Assembly (NCBI GenBank): GCA_034423015.1
Contig: DAOUJG010000016.1
Span: 1 to 64,000, forward strand
Direction of reading: 5' to 3'
Length of the DNA: 64,000 nt
Source: JAGWBJ01 sp034423015
GTDB taxonomy: Bacteria > Chloroflexota > Dehalococcoidia > Lucifugimonadales > JAGWBF01
Shown: piece after piece, positions 59,162-64,000 of the stretch
How the letters are laid out: each line of letters begins with the position of its first letter
Numbering within the stretch: the first letter of the stretch is position 1
Made by a program: the position numbers and the translations under genes
The notes under the pieces: model-generated
What the model was told of the DNA's origin: nothing
Seen by the model: the letters and a program-made list of their open reading frames with translations, nothing else
Database searches by the model: none

Positions 59162-60085
59162 CTATCCGAGGCCGGCCAGATGCCTCACGGCCCCCATCGC
59201 CGCGGTGGCGCCGTCCCCAGCCGCGCTGGCGAGCTGGGCCGACGAGTGCTGGCGGATGTCGCCGGCGGCGAACAGGCCAGGCACCGTGGTCTCCATCCGC
59301 AGGTCCACGGGGATATGGCCGGCGTTGTCCGTCTTCAAGACGCCCTGAACGAACCCGGTGTTGGGCTCCAGGCCCACGTACACGAACAGGCCCGACAGGG
59401 ACACCCGGTTGGTCAGGTTAGTGACCACGTTGCGGACGTTGACCGCCCTCACCACCTCGTCGCCGAGGACCGATTCCACGACTGTGTTGAATACGACGTC
59501 GATTCTCGGGTGGGCCAGCACCCGGCTCTGCAGCGCCTTCTGGGCCCGGAGCCGGTCCCGCCGGTGGAAGAGGAGCACCTTGTCCGTGTACTCGATGAGG
59601 GTCATGGCTTCGTCGGCCGCGGAGTCCCCCCCGCCGACCACGCCCACGACCTCGCCCCTGAACATGGGCCCGTCGCAGGTGGCGCAGTGGGATATGCCCT
59701 TGCCGTACAACTCGTCCTCTCCGGGGACGCCCAGCTTCCTCAGGCTGGAGCCGGCGGCCACGATCAACGCTCGGGCCCTGTAGCTGCCGGAGTGGGTGGT
59801 GACGACCTTGTAGGCGCCGTCCAGGGCCAGCCCGGTCACCTCGTCCATCACGAACTCGGCGCCGGCGTTCATGGCCTGCTCCTGGATCAGGGGACTGAGC
59901 TCGGCCCCGGACACGCCCTCGGTGAACCCCGGGAAGTTCTCGATCCTCTCCACGTTTATGATCTGGTTTCCGGCCATGAGCCGCTCTATGACAAGGGTCC
60001 TCAACCCATGGCGGCCCGTATACATGGCGGCAGTGAGCCCCGCCACTCCCGCGCCCACAACCACAACGTCGTACTCAGAAGCCAA
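59162..60085 (-). CDS. trxB: Thioredoxin reductase
   Basis: A 307-residue NADPH-dependent flavoprotein. The FAD motif GAGVAGLTAAMY is at 11-22, the redox pair CATCDG at Cys134/Cys137, the NADPH motif VVGGGDSAADEA follows, and the C-terminal FAD motif is GLFAAGDIR. It reduces thioredoxin. The start is TTG 60085 with GGGAAAGGG upstream. Promoter boxes lie 58-87 nt before it. The much longer frame to 61762 is a shadow of the membrane protein gene. Confidence 0.93.
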   Translation of the reverse strand: MASEYDVVVVGAGVAGLTAAMYTGRHGLRTLVIERLMAGNQIINVERIENFPGFTEGVSGAELSPLIQEQAMNAGAEFVMDEVTGLALDGAYKVVTTHSGSYRARALIVAAGSSLRKLGVPGEDELYGKGISHCATCDGPMFRGEVVGVVGGGDSAADEAMTLIEYTDKVLLFHRRDRLRAQKALQSRVLAHPRIDVVFNTVVESVLGDEVVRAVNVRNVVTNLTNRVSLSGLFVYVGLEPNTGFVQGVLKTDNAGHIPVDLRMETTVPGLFAAGDIRQHSSAQLASAAGDGATAAMGAVRHLAGLG

Positions 60086-60142
60086 CCCACTACCCTTTCC
60101 CGCAGGATTTCGACGCTCCAAGAGCGGCGAACTCTGTGCGTA

Positions 60143-60172
60143 AATATATCGTCCGGGCGTCGGGAGTGTCAA
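60143..60172 (-). promoter_or_regulatory. Predicted promoter of trxB
   Basis: On the minus strand, TTGACA (60172-60167) and TATATT (60148-60143) are 18 nt apart, just after the stop of the upstream membrane-protein gene. Confidence 0.65.
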
Positions 60173-60195
60173 GGACGCCCACCCTTGCCTCACGC

Positions 60196-61758
60196 CTACT
60201 CCACGATGGGTTGCGCCACGATCCACAGGCTGACGACGGTGTACATCACCATCAGCGCCAGCATGGGGTACTGGCTCCTCATCGCCAGGGCCCGGTTGCC
60301 GAACAGCCTGGTGGCGGTGTGGTGGGCAAGGTACACGGCGGCGATGTGCCCCGCGACGATGGCGCCCACGGAGAGGAACCACACGGCCCTGGCGCTGACC
60401 ACGCCTATGTCGGTGACATACTCCGCCGTGCCGAACAGGTCCCATCCCCGGCCCAGGGGGTCCGAGGAGAGGGGTAACAGGAGCTGGCCCTGCACCACCA
60501 GCAGCGTGAAGAAGTGGGCGATGTTGTATGCCAGGGCGATGGGCACCAGGGAGAAGACGAAGGCCCGGGACAGCTCTCCGGCGGTGCGGACGTCGCCCAC
60601 GGCCCGGGCCATCAGCCCGCAGAAGCCCAGGTAGACCAGCAGGAAGGCCGCGGGAAACAGCAGCAGCCCCAGGGTGTCGGCGATGGTGATCCCGTTCACC
60701 ACCGTGGTGTTGACCACCCCCACGAACAGGTCCAGGGACTCGGACTGGACCTCGACCCAGGCCGACGTGGCGCCGAAGCCGTCGAAGGTCACCGTGGCCA
60801 GCATCAGGACCACCAGCGCCACCACCTCCGGCCCTATGAGCTGGCGCCGGGCCAGACCGATGGCGAAGGGCCGGAGGCTCACCTCCCTCCGCGCGTCCGA
60901 AGCGCGTCCGGCGCGCTCGAAGCACTCGTAGCAGTTTACGCACTCGCCGTCCTCGTCCCGGCACTCCTCGGAGCACTCCCGGCAGGCGGCGCCGCCGGAC
61001 ACGCGGACCTCCGTCGGCGCGAACCGGGAAAGAAACTCGAAGACCACCGAGAACGCCTCCCCGTGGCGCAGCCACTGGTGCTTGCCGAAGACGGCCATCC
61101 CGCCCAGGGTGACGACCGAGTAGGTGATGGCCATGGCCCCCACCCTCACGGGCACCGACGACTCGGGGTAGGCGTTCTCCAGCCACGCGAACAGCAGGAA
61201 GAGCACCAGGGCAGGCCACAGCCCCCAGGATGGGGGATAGCTCTCGCCAAGGGAGAGCCGGAAGCCGGGCTTGAACAGCCGGCACACCCCCTCGGCGGCC
61301 TCGAAGATCGCCTTCCATGGGTTTATCAGGGCCCATGCGTTGCCCACCAGCGCCACGAAGAACCCCAGCCCCACCCACCAGATCACCCAGACGAAGGTCG
61401 GGGAGAAGTTCAGGGACGGGACCTGGCTGCCGAACAGCCCCGCCGCGATGACGAGGCCCAGCAGGAACACCGAGAGGAGCTTGACGGGCAGCAGCACCAG
61501 GGGGTTGGCGAGGAGGGGCCCGGCCAGGGGCAGGCCCAGGAGGTTGTAGCGCCAGTAGCCCCCGCCCCGGTCCCCCACCCGGCCGAACCACCCGATGACG
61601 ACGAAGGATAGGGCCACCGCCGCCCCGGCGCCCACCATGAAGTAGCCCAGGGGCACGGGGAGGTCGTAACGCTCCCCGAACCCGTGGGCGTGGGCGGGCA
61701 CGACCGCCAGCGCAGCCCCTGCCGCGGCCAGCGGCAGCAGTATCTTCAGAGACCTCAT
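60196..61758 (-). CDS. Polytopic membrane protein with Cys-rich loop
   Basis: A 520-residue membrane protein with a signal-like N-terminus (MRSLKILLPLAAAGAALAV to AHAHG) and about 11-12 further hydrophobic segments. A soluble loop near residues 265-300 carries a Cys cluster of the form CRECSEEC then CVNCYECF, able to bind a metal or Fe-S centre. Similar proteins occur in actinobacteria and other groups, and some databases label them fenitrothion hydrolase; I do not regard that name as established for this gene. The start is ATG 61758 with GAGGGT upstream, preferred to GTG 61779. It lies upstream of trxB and beside cupredoxin-type envelope proteins. Confidence 0.65.
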   Translation of the reverse strand: MRSLKILLPLAAAGAALAVVPAHAHGFGERYDLPVPLGYFMVGAGAAVALSFVVIGWFGRVGDRGGGYWRYNLLGLPLAGPLLANPLVLLPVKLLSVFLLGLVIAAGLFGSQVPSLNFSPTFVWVIWWVGLGFFVALVGNAWALINPWKAIFEAAEGVCRLFKPGFRLSLGESYPPSWGLWPALVLFLLFAWLENAYPESSVPVRVGAMAITYSVVTLGGMAVFGKHQWLRHGEAFSVVFEFLSRFAPTEVRVSGGAACRECSEECRDEDGECVNCYECFERAGRASDARREVSLRPFAIGLARRQLIGPEVVALVVLMLATVTFDGFGATSAWVEVQSESLDLFVGVVNTTVVNGITIADTLGLLLFPAAFLLVYLGFCGLMARAVGDVRTAGELSRAFVFSLVPIALAYNIAHFFTLLVVQGQLLLPLSSDPLGRGWDLFGTAEYVTDIGVVSARAVWFLSVGAIVAGHIAAVYLAHHTATRLFGNRALAMRSQYPMLALMVMYTVVSLWIVAQPIVE

Positions 61759-61875
61759 GCAAGCACCCTCATTTCGCACCCTCCCCCCTACGGGTCCCCT
61801 TTCGCCCGTGCTGGGCCTAAGTTACCCGTGTTGGGAGGGACTACCCTGACATGGAACGGCCCACGACCGGGGCTG

Positions 61876-62607
61876 CTACCTGGGCCGCACCTCCAGGATA
61901 CCTATCTCCACCTCCGCCTCCGAGTCCGCCCCTCCCCCGTGTCCCCCGCTCTGGTGGCCGGAGGCCCCGGCGGAGGAGTCGTGAAGGCCGCTGTGCACCG
62001 TCTGGGTCACCGAATCGTTGTTGGTCCAGACCACCGTCGTGCCCGGCCTCACCACCGTCTCATGGGGATGGACCGCCATCTCCCTGATCTCGATGTCGAC
62101 GGAGCCGGTGGCCCCCTCGTGATGGGACACGGTCAGGGACCCGGTGACCTCGGGATTCAGGTGGCTGTGAAAGGGGACGGCCATGGATTCCATGCCCTCG
62201 GGCACGGTGAAGCTGAAGGTGTCTCCCGGCTCCAGCAGGCCGGACTGGAAGACCTTGCCGTGGGAGTGCCCGGGACTCTCCCCCTGTTGCTTGTGGAACG
62301 CGATGGGGAACCTGCCCTCTATCTCGGCGACGAAGTGGAAGTCGGCGGGCTCTCCGGCCTTCACCTCCTGCTCGATGTCGTAGCCGTGCAGGTGGAACGC
62401 CCCCCCGGTCTCGGACTCGATGCGGAGGGTGACCATGTCCCGGTGCTTGACCTTGACCGTGTCCGGGACCATGGTCTCTCCCTCCACCCGGACCGGTATC
62501 GTAAGCTCCTCGGGGTCACCGCCGCCGCAGGCGGCGCCCGCGGCGGCAAGCAGAATCAGGGCGGCTGGCGCCAGCGCGCCCAGCCACCTCGTACCTATCG
62601 TAAACAC
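61876..62607 (-). CDS. Lipoprotein with two cupredoxin-like domains
   Basis: A 243-residue exported protein. A signal peptide ends at LAAAGAACGGG, probably a lipid-modified Cys. Two beta-sandwich units follow: the first with FHLHGYD and VPFHSHLNPEVTGSLTV, the second with VHPHETVVRPGTTVVWTNND and a His-rich tail. The His-rich strands suggest copper or another metal, though the full Cys-His-Met ligand set of blue copper proteins is not seen. AGGAGACTCC precedes GTG 62607. It is the third gene of the group 63644-61876 and begins 9 nt after the preceding gene. Confidence 0.7.
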   Translation of the reverse strand: MFTIGTRWLGALAPAALILLAAAGAACGGGDPEELTIPVRVEGETMVPDTVKVKHRDMVTLRIESETGGAFHLHGYDIEQEVKAGEPADFHFVAEIEGRFPIAFHKQQGESPGHSHGKVFQSGLLEPGDTFSFTVPEGMESMAVPFHSHLNPEVTGSLTVSHHEGATGSVDIEIREMAVHPHETVVRPGTTVVWTNNDSVTQTVHSGLHDSSAGASGHQSGGHGGGADSEAEVEIGILEVRPR

Positions 62608-62616
62608 TGGAGTCTC

Positions 62617-63180
62617 CTATGCTCTGCGCCTCCTTCGCCGCCGCCTGCCCCGGACCCGGTCCCATGTCCAGATGGCCAGGGCAAGGAAGGCGACGGCGAG
62701 GGCCAGCAGGAATATCAGGTTGAATCCCTCGGCCTCGGACACGTCCAGCGGGATGTCCAGGGCCGCTTGCCCCAGATCCGCCTCGACCTGCAGGGTGAAG
62801 TTCCAGCGGCCGATGGCGTCCAGGGGCACGTCCACGTCGTAGAACTGGGGACTTTCCAGGGTGGCAACCGCCGCGGTGGGGCCGACGGCCGTGGAGCCCT
62901 CCGGCCCCGTGGCCGTGACCGTGACCGTGCCCCCGGTCAGTACCGTCCCCTGCGCGGCGTCCTTGACCTGGATGCTCAGGTGCAGGTTGCCGACCCTGGG
63001 GGTGCCGGGCAGTATGCCCACCCTTAGCTCGTAGGGGCCGGCGCGCTCGCTCTTGACCAGCTCTCTGGTTGCGCCGTTGGCATGGACCGCCGGGGGCTCC
63101 CCCCCGCCGGCGGCGTGGAGGGCGCCCAGCAGCAATAGCCAGCACGGAAGCCAAGCCAGTATGGTGCGCGGACGGGTCAC
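62617..63180 (-). CDS. Membrane-anchored protein, YtkA/FixH-like extracellular domain
   Basis: A 187-residue protein: N-terminal signal or anchor (RTILAWLPCWLLLLGALHAA), a beta-rich outer domain of about 110 residues (ELRVGILPGTPRVGNLHLSI, TGGTVTVTATGPEG), a C-terminal transmembrane helix and a final run of basic residues (RVRGRRRRRRRRA). The domain resembles YtkA/FixH-type envelope modules, some of which are linked to copper or oxidase assembly; the resemblance is by pattern only. The start GTG 63180 is tentative, chosen for the signal peptide and because GTG/ATG further upstream overlaps the preceding gene. Confidence 0.6.
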   Translation of the reverse strand: MTRPRTILAWLPCWLLLLGALHAAGGGEPPAVHANGATRELVKSERAGPYELRVGILPGTPRVGNLHLSIQVKDAAQGTVLTGGTVTVTATGPEGSTAVGPTAAVATLESPQFYDVDVPLDAIGRWNFTLQVEADLGQAALDIPLDVSEAEGFNLIFLLALAVAFLALAIWTWDRVRGRRRRRRRRA

Positions 63181-63251
63181 GGACGCGGACCGCCTCCCCG
63201 AATATCGGATACGCCGGACGTGGTGGAGTGGAGCCTTGGGACGGCCGGGGT

Positions 63252-63644
63252 TCAGGCGGGAGGCCGGTCCGGCGGCGGCACGCACGCCCCGTCGGGCACC
63301 GCCATGGCCCGGGCTCGGCGCCCCATCACAAACGGGGGCGCCAGGACACGGGGAAGGTGCAGGGCCATGACCACGCCCAGGCTCAGGAGCGCCCAGTAGG
63401 CCGCGCTGGCGTTGTTCGACACGATGGCCGTGACGGGTCCGGCGGAGCCGTCCATTGGGACGGTGTGCATGTGCTCCGGGTCAGCCCCGGTGTGCTGGTG
63501 CTCTCCCATCGCCCCGGACCAGATGTGGTCGTGCCACGGCTGACGCTCGGCGTAGTGGTGGTCGAAGAGGGCGCCCACCAAGCCCGCGTAGAGGGCGAAG
63601 AGCAGGACGGACGACGCGAGATGATACAGGACCCGATTCATCAT
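63252..63644 (-). CDS. Small His-rich membrane protein
   Basis: A 130-residue protein with two hydrophobic segments, about 8-25 and 80-100. The loop between them is rich in His (FDHHYAERQPWHDHIW and HQHTGADPEHMHTV), facing outside if the N-terminus is inside; this suggests metal binding. I do not recognise a family. Start ATG 63644 (or 63641) with a promoter just upstream. As first gene of the run leading to the YtkA-like and cupredoxin-like genes, it may be part of a metal-handling envelope group; that is inference. Confidence 0.6.
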   Translation of the reverse strand: MMNRVLYHLASSVLLFALYAGLVGALFDHHYAERQPWHDHIWSGAMGEHQHTGADPEHMHTVPMDGSAGPVTAIVSNNASAAYWALLSLGVVMALHLPRVLAPPFVMGRRARAMAVPDGACVPPPDRPPA

Positions 63645-63655
63645 GACCGTACCCT

Positions 63656-63686
63656 ATCATAGGCGGGGGCCGCCAAGCCGTGTCAA
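63656..63686 (-). promoter_or_regulatory. Predicted promoter of the envelope gene group
   Basis: On the minus strand, TTGACA (63686-63681) and TATGAT (63661-63656) are 19 nt apart. The implied transcription start lies only a few bases before ATG 63644. Confidence 0.5.
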
Positions 63687-63736
63687 GCCCGGTTTCCGCA
63701 TACAGGCACGACTTGCCGCAGCGGGGGGCCGAGACG

Positions 63737-63765
63737 TTGCTATTTACGCACCGGAAGTCTATATT
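63737..63765 (+). promoter_or_regulatory. Predicted promoter of the gene starting at 63843
   Basis: TTGCTA (63737-63742) and TATATT (63760-63765) are 17 nt apart, about 70 nt before GTG 63843. Confidence 0.6.
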
Positions 63766-63842
63766 TAGAAGCTGGTGTCTGCGAAAGAGCAAGGGGTGAA
63801 GCCGGTCCGGCGCGGCATGGCTGCCCCGGCGAGGACTGACGA

Positions 63843-64000
63843 GTGAACACAGCGGCCATGGAAGTTGCATCCCTTGGAAACCTGGGAGCCCCGGAGGGCC
63901 GCGCCAACGCGGACTACGCGGAGCTCAAGGCCAGGGTGAAGCGGGCCGGGCTTTTGAAAAAACAGCCGGGGTACTATCTCTTCATAGGCTCCCTTACCCT
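63843..64000 (+). CDS. Fatty-acid-desaturase-like protein, N-terminal part
   Basis: The gene runs off the end of the window; 52 codons are visible. The translation begins MNTAAMEVASLG and continues DYAELKARVKRAGLLKKQ, then PGYYLFIGSL. The YAELK...GLLxxQPGYY pattern is typical of the N-terminus of membrane fatty acid (acyl-lipid/acyl-CoA) desaturases before the first transmembrane helix. The His boxes that would prove it lie outside the window. GCGAGG is 8 nt before GTG 63843; ATG 63858 is an alternative start. Confidence 0.6.
   Translation, partial: MNTAAMEVASLGNLGAPEGRANADYAELKARVKRAGLLKKQPGYYLFIGSLT

Overview
This is a GC-rich bacterial chromosome segment with no phage, IS element, CRISPR array or rRNA/tRNA gene that I can recognise. 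Gene content points to the phylum Chloroflexota, most likely a Dehalococcoidia/SAR202-type lineage. The clues are corrinoid iron-sulfur proteins of the reductive-dehalogenase family, a MetE-core methionine synthase homologue, a B12-dependent methylmalonyl-CoA mutase split into two chains, a large secreted acidic surface protein, and the hrcA-dnaJ-prmA-rsmE order. The lineage is an inference; no marker gene was searched. Several promoters have TTGACA/TATAAT-like boxes 17-19 nt apart, so a standard housekeeping sigma factor seems to be in use.

Layout. 1-288 is repeat DNA. 289-4533 (minus) holds a MetE-like protein, an amidase, an OsmC-like protein and a ferritin-like diiron protein, read from a divergent promoter region at 4534-4699. 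4700-8537 (plus) is a propionate/methylmalonyl-CoA module: mutase large subunit, acyl-CoA dehydrogenase, epimerase and B12-binding subunit. 8610-17887 (plus) is a housekeeping run: yceD-rpmF-fabD-nusB-acpP, a family 4 uracil-DNA glycosylase, RNase J, FtsK and a fused AccD-AccA. 17930-23571 (minus) carries Fe-S assembly factors (Mrp-like, MIP18-like), uvrB, ruvA, ruvC and yebC. 23788-31457 is an accessory stretch: small proteins, a retropepsin-like protein, a candidate small RNA, a clipped NYN-domain gene, a 1299-residue secreted protein with a long leader, an anchored secreted protein and a frameshifted GIY-YIG gene. Two dispersed repeat families fill its gaps.

31464-41025 returns to core genes: a metallo-hydrolase, hrcA, dnaJ, prmA, rsmE, gpsA, plsY, der, an argF-like gene and a FlK-type thioesterase. 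41098-47744 (minus) is the most striking part: five tandem paralogues of a corrinoid/2x[4Fe-4S] reductive-dehalogenase/QueG-like protein, with no Tat signal, no membrane anchor gene and one apparent promoter. 47850-61758 is a catabolic and transport region: a ThDP enzyme, a ketopantoate-reductase-like protein, modABC, formamidase, UspA, a SnoaL-like protein, an ICL/PEPM-family lyase, an MFS transporter, two Asp/Glu-racemase-superfamily proteins (one apparently starting with ATA) and thioredoxin reductase. 60196-63644 encodes a membrane/envelope group with a polytopic Cys-cluster protein, a two-cupredoxin lipoprotein and two anchored proteins. The window ends inside a fatty-acid-desaturase-like gene.

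The main candidates for something new are the five-gene corrinoid protein array, the orphan small RNA near 24.9 kb, the dispersed palindromic elements, and the ATA-initiated isomerase gene.
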